From positions 1 to 64,000 of the forward strand of contig NZ_JAIOAB010000006.1 in NCBI RefSeq assembly GCF_019890635.1: 64,000 bases of DNA. The letters run 5' to 3'. Position numbers and translations under genes: made by a program. The notes under the pieces are model-generated. The model saw nothing but the letters and a program-made list of their open reading frames with translations. It had not been told where the DNA came from and ran no database searches. This document shows, piece after piece, positions 8,483-16,600 of the stretch. Each line of letters starts with the position of its first letter. Position 1 is the stretch's first letter. The DNA is from Streptomyces sennicomposti. Its GTDB lineage: Bacteria; Actinomycetota; Actinomycetes; Streptomycetales; Streptomycetaceae.

Positions 8483-8511
8483 GCGACCGCGGACAACGGG
8501 GGGAGGGGCGC

Positions 8512-9876
8512 ATGCCCAGGCGCGCGCGCGTCATGAGGATGTCGGTCGAGCAGCCCATGTGGCGTGCGCTGGCCGGCTACCGGGTGCTGACGATGTTCTA
8601 CGCGGTCGGCCTGTTCGCCACCGCCTACGACCGCTTCCCGCGCCCGTGGGTCGCCGTCGCGTACTACTGCGTGATCTTCGTGTGGACCCTGGCCACCCTG
8701 CCCCGGGTCGCCAACGCCGCGAGCTGCACCCGCCCCTTCCTCGCCGTCGACCTCTCCCTCGCCGTCTGCGGCATCCTCCTCACCCCGGTGGCCGACGCGC
8801 ACGCCCGGATCGTGGAGGGCGGACCGACCCTGCCGTCGATATGGACCGCCGGCTCGGTCCTCGCCTTCGCGGTCAAGGGCGGCTGGCGGTGGGCCGCCGT
8901 CGCCTCCACCGCGATCGCCGTCGCCAACCTCGTCGAGCGCGGCGTCCCGGCCCGCGACACCGTGCACAACGTCGTCCTGGTCTGGGTCGCTTCCATCGCC
9001 ATCGGCTACGTCGTGGAGGTCGCCCGCGCCTCCGAGCGCACCCTCGCCCGCGCCCTGGAGATCGAGGCCGCGACCAGGGAGCGGGAGCGGCTGGCCCGGG
9101 ACATCCACGACAGCGTGCTCCAGGTGCTGGCCATGGTGCAGCGGCGCGGCGCGGTGATCGGCGGCGAGGCGGCGGAACTGGGGCGGCTGGCGGGCGAGCA
9201 GGAGGTGGCGCTGCGCACCCTGGTCTCCGGCGGCATGGTCCCCGTCTCCCGGGTCTCCACCGACGCGGCCGACGGCGCCCTCGTCCAGCTCGTGGACGAG
9301 CGGGACGAGCGCGAGGACGGGGACGAGCCCGGCGGGCGCGGCGGGCGGGACGGGCGGGGCGACGGCTCCGTCGATCTGCGCGCGCTGCTCGCCCCGTACG
9401 CCGGCTCCCGGGTGGCCCTGGCCGAGCCGGGCGCCCCGGTGCCGCTGCCGGCCGCCGTCGCCCGGGAGCTGGCCGCGGCCGTCGGCGCCGCGCTGGACAA
9501 CGTCCGCCGGCACGTGGGCGAGGACGCGCGGGCCTGGATCCTGGTGGAGGACGAACCGGAGTCGGTGCTGGTGACCGTGCGCGACGAGGGGCCCGGCATC
9601 CCCGAGGGACGGCTCGCCCAGGCCGAGGGCGAGGGCCGGCTCGGGGTGGCCCAGTCGATCCGGGGCCGGCTGCGCGACATCGGCGGCGCCGCCGCGCTGA
9701 TCTCGGTGCCCGGCCAGGGCACGGAGGTCGAACTGACCGTACCCAAGAACGCGTCGCACCCGAAGCACGCGACGGACGAGAAGCACGAGAAGCACGAGAA
9801 GCACGAGAAGCATCCGCGCGAGGCCCGCGGCGGCGGCGCCGCGGCGTGGGTGCGGGGGAAGGCGGGAAACCGATGA
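8512..9876 (+). CDS. macS: Sensor histidine kinase MacS
   Basis: 454 aa from ATG 8512 (GGGGGAGGGG ribosome site). The N-terminus has about five hydrophobic segments (residues 20-180), then a HisKA_3 dimerisation motif 'RERLARDIHDSVLQVLAMV' (phospho-His near residue 202) and a HATPase_c domain ('AALDNVRRHVG', 'VRDEGPGIPEGR', 'GRLGVAQSIRGR'). It matches the MacS family, which with MacR affects morphogenesis and actinorhodin production in S. coelicolor. The C-terminus carries 'KHEKHEKHEKH', a basic His-rich repeat. The stop overlaps the macR start in ATGA. Confidence 0.9.
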   Translation: MPRRARVMRMSVEQPMWRALAGYRVLTMFYAVGLFATAYDRFPRPWVAVAYYCVIFVWTLATLPRVANAASCTRPFLAVDLSLAVCGILLTPVADAHARIVEGGPTLPSIWTAGSVLAFAVKGGWRWAAVASTAIAVANLVERGVPARDTVHNVVLVWVASIAIGYVVEVARASERTLARALEIEAATRERERLARDIHDSVLQVLAMVQRRGAVIGGEAAELGRLAGEQEVALRTLVSGGMVPVSRVSTDAADGALVQLVDERDEREDGDEPGGRGGRDGRGDGSVDLRALLAPYAGSRVALAEPGAPVPLPAAVARELAAAVGAALDNVRRHVGEDARAWILVEDEPESVLVTVRDEGPGIPEGRLAQAEGEGRLGVAQSIRGRLRDIGGAAALISVPGQGTEVELTVPKNASHPKHATDEKHEKHEKHEKHPREARGGGAAAWVRGKAGNR

Positions 9877-10592
9877 CGGCGACGAGCGGAACCGGAACCG
9901 GGCAGGGCGAGGAGAACACGCCGGTGCGGGTCATGGTGGTGGACGACCACCCGATGTGGCGGGACGCCGTCGCCCGCGATCTGGCCGAGTCCGGCTTCGA
10001 GGTGGTCGCCACGGCGGGCGACGGCGAGCAGGCGGTGCGCCGCGCCCTGGCCGCCGCGCCCGACGTCCTCGTCCTCGACCTCAATCTGCCGGTCAAGCCC
10101 GGCGTCCAGGTCTGCAAGGAACTCGTCGCGCACAACCCGGCGTTGCGGGTACTGGTGCTCTCCGCGAGCGGCGAGCACGCCGATGTGCTGGAGGCCGTGA
10201 AGTCGGGCGCCACCGGCTATCTGCTCAAGTCGGCCTCCACGCAGGAGCTGCTGGACGCGGTGCGCCGGACCGCCGCGGGCGACCCGGTGTTCACGCCGGG
10301 GCTGGCCGGGCTGGTCCTCGGCGAGTACCGGCGGCTGGCCGCCGAACCCGCGCCCGCCGCCGGCGCCGGGACGGACGGCCCGGAGCCGGGGGCGCCCCGG
10401 CTCACCGAGCGCGAGACCGAGGTGCTGCGCCTGGTCGCCAAGGGCCTCAGCTACAAGCAGATCGCCGAGCGTCTGGTCATCTCCCACCGCACGGTGCAGA
10501 ACCATGTGCAGAACACCCTCGGCAAGCTCCAGCTGCACAACCGCGTCGAACTGGTCCGCTACGCCATCGAACGCGGGCTCGACGGCGAATAG
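9873..10592 (+). CDS. macR: Response regulator MacR (NarL/LuxR family)
   Basis: 239 aa. The start overlaps the macS stop (ATGA), so the genes are coupled. Receiver domain 'VRVMVVDDHPMWRDAV' with phospho-acceptor Asp in 'VLVLDLNLPVKPG' and the conserved 'VLSASGE' and 'GYLLKSAS'. The C-terminal LuxR HTH is 'LTERETEVLRLVAKGLSYKQ' to 'RTVQNHVQNTLGKL'. The first 18 residues are a Thr/Gly linker. It is the DNA-binding output of MacS. An intergenic region with AT-richer sequence follows before pfkA. Confidence 0.92.
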   Translation: MTATSGTGTGQGEENTPVRVMVVDDHPMWRDAVARDLAESGFEVVATAGDGEQAVRRALAAAPDVLVLDLNLPVKPGVQVCKELVAHNPALRVLVLSASGEHADVLEAVKSGATGYLLKSASTQELLDAVRRTAAGDPVFTPGLAGLVLGEYRRLAAEPAPAAGAGTDGPEPGAPRLTERETEVLRLVAKGLSYKQIAERLVISHRTVQNHVQNTLGKLQLHNRVELVRYAIERGLDGE

Positions 10593-10781
10593 GGCGAGAA
10601 GGGCATAGGGCTGCGATCGCGCGTAAACCGGCGTGAAGTGATCAAGTCACCCTTTCGAGTGCATTTGCCGTGATCAACTACCGGACATTTCACCGGAATT
10701 GACCGTCGCGCCCGTCCCGGAGTGACCTGCGTCACCCTTAGCGTGAGCCTCACCAGGCAACCGCGGCGAAGGGACATTTCC
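10593..10781 (+). promoter_or_regulatory. pfkA upstream region
   Basis: About 190 bp, clearly AT-richer than its surroundings, between macR and pfkA. It contains 'GTGATCAAGTCAC' (10637-10649), an interrupted palindrome GTGA-TCAAG-TCAC, and 'GTGACCTGCGTCAC' near 10722-10735, another GTGAC/GTCAC inverted repeat. Both could be operator sites. An AAGGGA ribosome site precedes the pfkA ATG. No regulator can be named. Confidence 0.4.
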
Positions 10782-11810
10782 ATGCGCGTCGGAGTACTGA
10801 CCGGAGGCGGCGACTGCCCCGGGCTCAACGCCGTCATCCGGGGCGTCGTCCGCAAGGGCGTGCAGGAGTACGGCTACGACTTCGTCGGCTTCCGGGACGG
10901 CTGGCGAGGCCCCCTGGAGAACGACACCGTCCGGCTCGACATCCCCGCGGTGCGCGGCATCCTGCCCCGCGGCGGCACCATCCTCGGCTCCTCGCGCACC
11001 AATCCCCTCAAGCAGGAGGACGGCATCCGGCGGATCAAGGACAACCTCGCCAAGAACGAGATCGACGCGCTCGTCGCGATCGGCGGCGAGGACACCCTCG
11101 GCGTGGCCGCGCGGCTCAGCGACGAGTACGGCGTGCCCTGCGTCGGCGTGCCCAAGACCATCGACAACGACCTGTCCGCCACCGACTACACCTTCGGCTT
11201 CGACACCGCGGTCTCCATCGCCACCGAGGCCATCGACCGCCTGCACACCACCGCCGAGTCCCACATGCGCGTCCTGGTCTGCGAGGTGATGGGCCGGCAC
11301 GCCGGCTGGATCGCCCTGCACTCCGGACTCGCCGGCGGCGCGAACGTCATCCTCATCCCCGAGCAGCGCTTCGACCTCGACCAGGTGTGCGCCTGGATCA
11401 CCTCCCGCTTCCGCGCCTCCTACGCCCCGATCGTCGTCGTCGCCGAGGGCGCCATGCCCAAGGACGGGCAGATGGTCCTCAAGGACGAGTCCCGCGACTC
11501 CTTCGGACATGTGCGGCTGTCCGGCGTCGGCGAGTGGCTGGCCAAGGAGATCGAGAGGCGCACCGGCAAGGAGGCGCGCACCACCGTCCTCGGGCACATC
11601 CAGCGCGGCGGCACCCCCAGCGCCTTCGACCGCTGGCTCGCCACCCGCTTCGGGCTGCACGCCGTCGACTGCGTCCGCGACGGCGACTTCGGCAAGATGG
11701 TCGCCCTGCGCGGCACCGACGTCGTCCGCGTCCCGATCACCGAGGCCACCGCGAAACTGAAGACGGTCGACCCGAAGCTGTACGACGAGGCCGGCGTCTT
11801 CTTCGGCTGA
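10782..11810 (+). CDS. pfkA: 6-phosphofructokinase with PPi-type active-site residues
   Basis: 342 aa from ATG 10782. It catalyses the fructose-6-phosphate to fructose-1,6-bisphosphate step. Motifs: 'TGGGDCPGLNAVIRG' (phosphate donor site), 'AIGGEDTLGVAA' (residues 99-110), 'VPKTIDNDLSATDYTFGFDT' (catalytic Asp127/129), 'CEVMGRHAGW' and 'ERRTGKEARTTVLGHIQRGG'. ATP-dependent enzymes usually have Gly at position 104 and near 124; here they are Asp104 and Lys125, the combination reported for pyrophosphate-dependent PFK in actinomycetes. Phosphoryl donor is therefore uncertain. A 9-bp hairpin follows the gene. Confidence 0.93.
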   Translation: MRVGVLTGGGDCPGLNAVIRGVVRKGVQEYGYDFVGFRDGWRGPLENDTVRLDIPAVRGILPRGGTILGSSRTNPLKQEDGIRRIKDNLAKNEIDALVAIGGEDTLGVAARLSDEYGVPCVGVPKTIDNDLSATDYTFGFDTAVSIATEAIDRLHTTAESHMRVLVCEVMGRHAGWIALHSGLAGGANVILIPEQRFDLDQVCAWITSRFRASYAPIVVVAEGAMPKDGQMVLKDESRDSFGHVRLSGVGEWLAKEIERRTGKEARTTVLGHIQRGGTPSAFDRWLATRFGLHAVDCVRDGDFGKMVALRGTDVVRVPITEATAKLKTVDPKLYDEAGVFFG

Positions 11811-11820
11811 CGCCGTCCCC

Positions 11821-11855
11821 GGCCGGCGGCCCGCCGCCGTGGTGGACCGCCGGCC
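11821..11855 (+). terminator. Hairpin terminator after pfkA
   Basis: GGCCGGCGG (11821-11829) pairs perfectly with CCGCCGGCC (11847-11855), 10 bp past the pfkA stop. Confidence 0.6.
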
Positions 11856-11871
11856 CACGGGGTACGGGCCG

Positions 11872-11877
11872 TATCCT
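11872..11877 (+). promoter_or_regulatory. -10 box (TATCCT) for hydroxyacid dehydrogenase gene
   Basis: TATCCT lies 31 nt before the GTG at 11909, allowing a short leader with an ACGGGAG ribosome site. No good -35 is seen. Confidence 0.4.
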
Positions 11878-11908
11878 CGGCCCATACCCCACAGAACGGG
11901 AGCGCGCA

Positions 11909-12904
11909 GTGGAGATCCTGGCCTTCGGAGTGCAGGCCGACGAGAAGCCCCTGATCGAACACGCCTTCCAGGACCACCACGAGGTCCGCTGTCTGGACGT
12001 CTTCCTCAACGAGGACACCGCGCCCATCGCCGCCGGCTACGAGATCGTCTCCTCCAGCGTCAACGCCGAACTCGACGCGCCGGTCCTGGAGATCCTCGCC
12101 GCGGGCGGCACCCGGATGATCGCCCAGCGCTCCACCGGCTTCAACAACATCGACCTGCGCGTCGCCAACCAGCTCGGCATGACGGTCGCCCGCGTCTCGT
12201 ACTACTCGCCGTACGCCGTCGCCGAGTTCGCCTGGACGCTCGCCCTCGCCGTCAACCGGCGCATCGTGCGCGCCTCCACCCGCACCCGCGACTTCGACTT
12301 CCGCCTCGACGGCCTGATGGGCCGTGATCTGCACGGCCGTACCGCGGGTGTGCTCGGCACCGGCAAGATCGGCGAGGCGTTCGCGCGGATCGCCCACGGC
12401 TTCGGCATGCGGCTGCTCGGCTGGGACGTCGCCGAGAACCCCGCCTGCATGGAACTGGGCATGCAGTACGTCCCCAAGGACCAGCTGCTCGCCGAGTCCG
12501 ACCTCGTCTCCCTGCACGTCCCGCTGATGCCGCAGACCCAGCACCTCATCGACGCCGCCGCGCTGAAGGCGATGAAGGACGACGCGATCCTGGTGAACTC
12601 CAGCCGCGGCGGCCTCATCGACACCGCGGCCCTCGTCGCCGAACTGCGCGAGGGCCGCTTCACCGGCGTCGGTCTGGACGTCTACGAGTCCGAGGCGGGC
12701 CTGTTCTTCCTCGACAAGTCCCTGGAGGCCATCGAGGACGACATACTGGCCCGCCTGCTCACCTTCCCCAACGTCCTGGTCACCTCCCACCAGGCGTACT
12801 ACACCGAGGACGCGGTGCGGCAGATCGTGGAGACCACCGTCCGCAACGTCCTCGACTACAAGGCCGGGCGCCGCTCGGAGAACGTGCTCGTGCCGCACAG
12901 CTGA
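11909..12904 (+). CDS. D-2-hydroxyacid (D-lactate) dehydrogenase
   Basis: 331 aa from GTG 11909 (VEILAFGVQADEK), with ACGGGAG upstream. NAD-dependent reduction of a 2-oxoacid such as pyruvate to the D-hydroxyacid. NAD-binding loop 'GVLGTGKIGEAFARI' (near residue 145), catalytic Arg in 'ILVNSSRGGLIDT', Glu in 'GVGLDVYESE' and His in 'VTSHQAYYTEDA' are all present. 'STGFNNIDL' and 'VSYYSPYAVAEFAW' are typical of the D-LDH subgroup. The 3' end overlaps the 3' end of the convergent anthranilate synthase gene by 49 bp. Confidence 0.92.
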   Translation: MEILAFGVQADEKPLIEHAFQDHHEVRCLDVFLNEDTAPIAAGYEIVSSSVNAELDAPVLEILAAGGTRMIAQRSTGFNNIDLRVANQLGMTVARVSYYSPYAVAEFAWTLALAVNRRIVRASTRTRDFDFRLDGLMGRDLHGRTAGVLGTGKIGEAFARIAHGFGMRLLGWDVAENPACMELGMQYVPKDQLLAESDLVSLHVPLMPQTQHLIDAAALKAMKDDAILVNSSRGGLIDTAALVAELREGRFTGVGLDVYESEAGLFFLDKSLEAIEDDILARLLTFPNVLVTSHQAYYTEDAVRQIVETTVRNVLDYKAGRRSENVLVPHS

Positions 12905-14754
12905 CCCATCAGACCGGTCACGATCGCCGCGCCGTTCAGCGTCAGCACCGACTCCGGGTGGAACTGCACCGACGCGAACGCACCCCCGCCGTCGCCGCCC
13001 GGCCCGCGCAGCGCGTGCACCTCGCCCGTCGCGCCGCGGCTCACCTCGACGCCGTGCGCGGCCAGTTCGGCGCGGGCCTCGTCGTCGCAGCGGGCCACGA
13101 AGCTGTTGTAGAAGCCGACGGTCTCCGGCCGCCCGAACAGGTCGATCGCGGTCTGCGCCCCCTGGTACGGCACCTCCTTGCGGACGATCTCCAGGCCGAG
13201 TTCCGCCGCGATCAGCTCATGGCCGAGGCACACGCCGAGCACCCCGTGCCGGTGCCGGGCGATCAGCTCGGCGGTCAGGGCGCGCAGCAGCCGCATCTTC
13301 GGATCGGCGAGGTCCCGGGGGTCGCCGGGGCCCGGCCCGAGGACGACCGGTCCCTCGTGCGCGAGGACCGTCTCGCGCAGACCGGCCTCGTCGTAGCGGC
13401 GGACGGTCACCTCCAGCCCCGCCGAGCGCAGCACATGCGCCAGCATCGCCGTGAAGGTGTCCTCGCCGTCCACGACCAGCGCGTGCCCGGACACGGCGTC
13501 CGACCGCTCCTGCATCCGCAGCCAGAACGGCGCCAGCGACAGCCGCCGCCCGTCCAGCGCCGCCCGCACCCGCGGGTCGTCGGCGAGCCGGGGCAGCGTC
13601 CGCTCCGCCCGCGGCCGGGCCGGCCGTACGCCGAGGGCGCTCAGCACGCCCGCCGCCTTGGCGTGCGTCTCCTGGACCTCGCTCGCCGGGTCCGAACCGC
13701 GCACCAGCGTCGCCCCCACCGGCACCCGCAGCCGCCCGGCCGCGTCGATGTCGGCGGTGCGGATCAGGATGGGGGAGTCCAGCGTCTGCGCGCCGCCCGC
13801 GTCCCGGCCGAGCAGGGCCAGCGCGCCGGCGTAGTAGCCCCGGCCGCCCACCTCGTGCCGTTCGATGACCCGGCAGGCGTTCTCCACCGGCGAGCCGGTG
13901 ACGGTCGCGGCGAACATGGTCTCCCGCAGCACCTCGCGCACGTCCAGCGAGGACCGGCCGCGCAGCTCGTACTCCGTGTGCGCCAGATGGGCCATCTCCT
14001 TCAGCCGCGGCCCGACCACGACCCCGCCCATGTCGCCGACCGTGCACATCATCTTCAGTTCCTCGTCGACGACCATCGACAGCTCCTCGATCTCCTTGCC
14101 GTCGGCGAGGAAGTCCAGCAGGTGCTCGGGCGTCGGCCCCTCGGCCGGATAGCGGTACGTCCCGCTGATCGGGTTCATCACGACGGTGCCGCCCGACATC
14201 CGCACATGCACCTCCGGGCTCGCCCCGACCAGCGTCCGGTCCCCGGTGTGCACCACGAACGTCCAGTACGCGCCCCGCTCGCCCGCCAGCAGCCGCCGGA
14301 ACAGCGCCAGCGCGTCCGCCCGCGAGAAGCCCGGGATCCCGCCCTGGTAGGTCCGCCGGATCACGAAGTTCGCGCCCTCGCCCGCGCCGATCTCCTCGTC
14401 GAGGACCCGCCCGACGATCTCCGCGTACTCCTCGTCGCCCACGTCGAAGCCGCCGCCCTCGACCCGCACCTCGTGCGCGGGCAGCTGCGCCAGCGCCTCG
14501 GCGAGCGGGACGGCGTACGTCTCCTCGGGCGTGAGGACGGTCAGCGGGGTGCCGTCGTCGCGTACGTCGAAGCCGCGCTCGCGGATCTGCCGGAACGGCA
14601 CCAGCGCCAGGCCCTCGTCGGGCAGCTCGGCCAGCCGCTCGCACACGGACACCCGGCCGACCAGCACCTCGACCCGCTCATGGTCGTGGCCCGGGGTGCG
14701 GCGGCGCAGCAGGGCGAAGGGACGGTCGTCGTGCAGCAGCTGTGCCAGGTCCAT
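12856..14754 (-). CDS. trpE: Fused anthranilate synthase (TrpE-TrpG)
   Basis: 632 aa. It converts chorismate and glutamine to anthranilate. Residues 1 to about 390 form the chorismate-binding component I ('VVMNPISGTYRYPAEGPT', 'ELKMMCTVGDMGGVVVGPRL', 'ATVTGSPVENACRVIE', 'YYAGALALL'). About 420-632 is the glutamine amidotransferase ('GPGPGDP', Cys in 'GVCLGHELIA', His/Glu in 'VQFHPESVLT'). The fused PhzE-like layout occurs in Streptomyces and phenazine-type pathways. It is expressed behind a leader peptide with three Trp codons and a terminator hairpin, so it is controlled by attenuation. With the nearby class II DAHP synthase it may feed tryptophan or secondary metabolism. Confidence 0.95.
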   Translation of the reverse strand: MDLAQLLHDDRPFALLRRRTPGHDHERVEVLVGRVSVCERLAELPDEGLALVPFRQIRERGFDVRDDGTPLTVLTPEETYAVPLAEALAQLPAHEVRVEGGGFDVGDEEYAEIVGRVLDEEIGAGEGANFVIRRTYQGGIPGFSRADALALFRRLLAGERGAYWTFVVHTGDRTLVGASPEVHVRMSGGTVVMNPISGTYRYPAEGPTPEHLLDFLADGKEIEELSMVVDEELKMMCTVGDMGGVVVGPRLKEMAHLAHTEYELRGRSSLDVREVLRETMFAATVTGSPVENACRVIERHEVGGRGYYAGALALLGRDAGGAQTLDSPILIRTADIDAAGRLRVPVGATLVRGSDPASEVQETHAKAAGVLSALGVRPARPRAERTLPRLADDPRVRAALDGRRLSLAPFWLRMQERSDAVSGHALVVDGEDTFTAMLAHVLRSAGLEVTVRRYDEAGLRETVLAHEGPVVLGPGPGDPRDLADPKMRLLRALTAELIARHRHGVLGVCLGHELIAAELGLEIVRKEVPYQGAQTAIDLFGRPETVGFYNSFVARCDDEARAELAAHGVEVSRGATGEVHALRGPGGDGGGAFASVQFHPESVLTLNGAAIVTGLMGQLCGTSTFSERRPAL

Positions 14755-14824
14755 GGTTCCTCTTCCGTCGGTGTCGTCGATGTCTGCCGACTGCCGGTGA
14801 GGAACGGTCCGGACGCGAGAACGC

Positions 14825-14851
14825 CGAAGGCCGCCCCCCGGGCGGCCTTCG
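14825..14851 (-). terminator. Trp attenuator terminator hairpin
   Basis: An 11-bp perfect stem (14825-14835 with 14841-14851, arms CGAAGGCCGCC / GGCGGCCTTCG) with a 5-nt loop lies between the leader peptide and trpE. It is the expected intrinsic attenuator. Stalling at the Trp codons would favour an alternative pairing and read-through. Confidence 0.8.
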
Positions 14852-14872
14852 CGAAGTCTGGGATACGCGCAG

Positions 14873-14935
14873 TCAGCGGGCCGCCGGAGAAGCGGTCCAC
14901 CACCAGTTCTGGTTCAGGGTCGAATGCGCGAACAT
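14873..14935 (-). CDS. trpL: Trp leader peptide
   Basis: 20 codons encoding MFAHSTLNQNWWWTASPAAR, with three consecutive Trp codons at positions 11-13, ending 118 nt before the trpE start. The attenuator hairpin follows it. The length, the Trp run and the location identify it as the cis-acting leader that senses charged tRNA-Trp. The ATG lies 7 nt after a TAGGGT -10 box, so the leader mRNA is probably leaderless. Confidence 0.92.
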   Translation of the reverse strand: MFAHSTLNQNWWWTASPAAR

Positions 14936-14942
14936 GCCCGGC

Positions 14943-14948
14943 ACCCTA
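14943..14948 (-). promoter_or_regulatory. -10 box (TAGGGT) of trp leader promoter
   Basis: Read on the minus strand, TAGGGT ends 7 nt before the leader-peptide ATG at 14935. There is no ribosome-site-like sequence between. Confidence 0.5.
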
Positions 14949-15106
14949 CCCCATCGGTGCCGCATCGCGCCCCGCCCGGACCGCGTCCCGCGTCGCCCGG
15001 ACGCACCACAGGCCGGTTTCCGGCGGGCCCGGCGCGTGGAAGGACGGCGTCCGTCCCGTGCGCCGGTCCCCTTCGGACGGCGCCCGTCCCGACCGAGGAG
15101 CCCGCC

Positions 15107-16474
15107 ATGCCCGTACGACGGTCCGTACGACGACCGCCGCACCGCCCGGCCGGACGGCGCGCCCCGCGCGCCCTCACCGCGGCGGCCCTGTGCGCCGCCC
15201 TCGGCGCGGGCGCCCCGTCGGCCGCCGCCACCGCACCGCCGGCCGACGCCGTGCAGCAGCCCGCCGGCGCCGAGCCGCTTTCCGCCGGGCGGCCCGCACC
15301 CCGCACCGCGCCGCCCGCCGCCGGTCCCGCCGCGTCCCCCGCCCGCCCCGCGGCCTCTGCGGCCTCCGACGACGCGGGCAAGACCGTCTCCTACCGCGGC
15401 CACACCTTCACCGTCCCCGCCGACTGGCCGGTCGTCGACCTCACCGCGCACCCCACCGCCTGCGTCCGCTTCGACCGCCACGCCGTCTACCTCGGCGACC
15501 CCGGCGAGCAGCAGGACTGCCCCGCCCGCGTCATCGGCCGCACCGAGGCGCTGTGGCTGCGCCCGGCCACCGCGACCAAGGCCGCCGTCACCGAGAACCC
15601 CACCGCCCGTGAGTTCCGGGCCACCGCGCCCGCCGACGGCATCGCCGTCACCGCCCCCTACGGCGCCGACCGCGCCACCGCCGAGCGGGTGCTGCGCAGC
15701 GCCGGACTGCCCGTCGCCGCCGCACGCACCGAACCGCCCGCCGCCACCCCCGCCGCCCCGGCCCTGCCCGCCGACGCCACCGCCCACCAGGGCAAGGGCT
15801 TCGACACCTGCACCGCGCCCGGACAGAGCGCCATGGACGCCTGGAAGGCCGCCTCGCCCTACAGCGCGGTCGGCGTCTACATCGGCGGCGTCAACCGCGG
15901 CTGCGCCCAGCCGAACCTGACCGCGGAGTGGGTGCGCACCCAGTACAGGGCCGGCTGGCGCTTCCTGCCGCTGTACGTCGGCCCGCAGCCCGCCGCCGGC
16001 GCCGGCAGTTGCGCGAGCGACTGCGCGGCCGTCACCGACCCGGTCCCGCAGGGCAGGGCCGCCGCCGAGGACGCCGTCGCCCAGGCCGGGACGCTCGGCT
16101 TCGGCAAGGGCTCGGTGCTCTACAACGACCTGGAGCAGTACACGCCGGGCGCCGCCCTGACCGCGCGGGTGCTCGGCTACCTGGAGGCCTGGACCGCGCG
16201 CCTGCACGAACTCGGCTACCGCTCCGGCGCGTACGGCAGCGTCTCCTCCCTGGTCGCCGACCTGGTCGCGCACGCCGCCGGGACGACCCTGCCGGACGTG
16301 ATCCACTTCGCTCGCTGGAACGACGAGGCCACCCTCACCGACCCCGTCCTCCCGGCCGCCCTGTGGGCCGGCCACCAGCGCGTCCACCAGTACGCGGGCG
16401 ACCGCGCCGAGACGTACGGCGGCGTCCGGATCAGCGTCGACCGCGATCTGCTGGACGTGGGCACGGGGGCTTGA
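15107..16474 (+). CDS. Secreted DUF1906 (glycoside-hydrolase-like, Rv2525c-type) protein
   Basis: 455 aa from ATG 15107, with GAGGAG 6-7 nt upstream. The N-terminus is a long, Arg-rich signal sequence (paired Arg residues up to about 24, then 'ALTAAALCAALGAGAPSAAA'), possibly Tat-dependent. An Ala/Pro linker follows. From about residue 228 comes the DUF1906 domain: 'GKGFDTCTAPGQSAMDAW', 'GVYIGGVNRGC', 'FLPLYVGPQ', 'VLYNDLEQY', 'GYRSGAYGSVSS', 'HQYAGD' and 'ISVDRDLLD'. This TIM-barrel-like fold resembles peptidoglycan-active GH25 enzymes. It probably acts at the cell wall, but the substrate is unproven. Confidence 0.88.
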   Translation: MPVRRSVRRPPHRPAGRRAPRALTAAALCAALGAGAPSAAATAPPADAVQQPAGAEPLSAGRPAPRTAPPAAGPAASPARPAASAASDDAGKTVSYRGHTFTVPADWPVVDLTAHPTACVRFDRHAVYLGDPGEQQDCPARVIGRTEALWLRPATATKAAVTENPTAREFRATAPADGIAVTAPYGADRATAERVLRSAGLPVAAARTEPPAATPAAPALPADATAHQGKGFDTCTAPGQSAMDAWKAASPYSAVGVYIGGVNRGCAQPNLTAEWVRTQYRAGWRFLPLYVGPQPAAGAGSCASDCAAVTDPVPQGRAAAEDAVAQAGTLGFGKGSVLYNDLEQYTPGAALTARVLGYLEAWTARLHELGYRSGAYGSVSSLVADLVAHAAGTTLPDVIHFARWNDEATLTDPVLPAALWAGHQRVHQYAGDRAETYGGVRISVDRDLLDVGTGA

Positions 16475-16588
16475 GGGGCGCGCGAGCGGCGCGGTGCGCT
16501 CCCCGCGGCCGCCCACGACCGGGCGCCGGCTCCCGGAATCCGGTGTCCCAGAGTTTGGGCACGGGGCCGAGACGCCACACGCAGCCCG

Positions 16589-16594
16589 TAGGCT
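16589..16594 (+). promoter_or_regulatory. -10 box (TAGGCT) of leaderless promoter for DAHP synthase
   Basis: TAGGCT ends 6 nt before the GTG start at 16601. No ribosome site is present. Confidence 0.5.
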
Positions 16595-16600
16595 GGGAGC

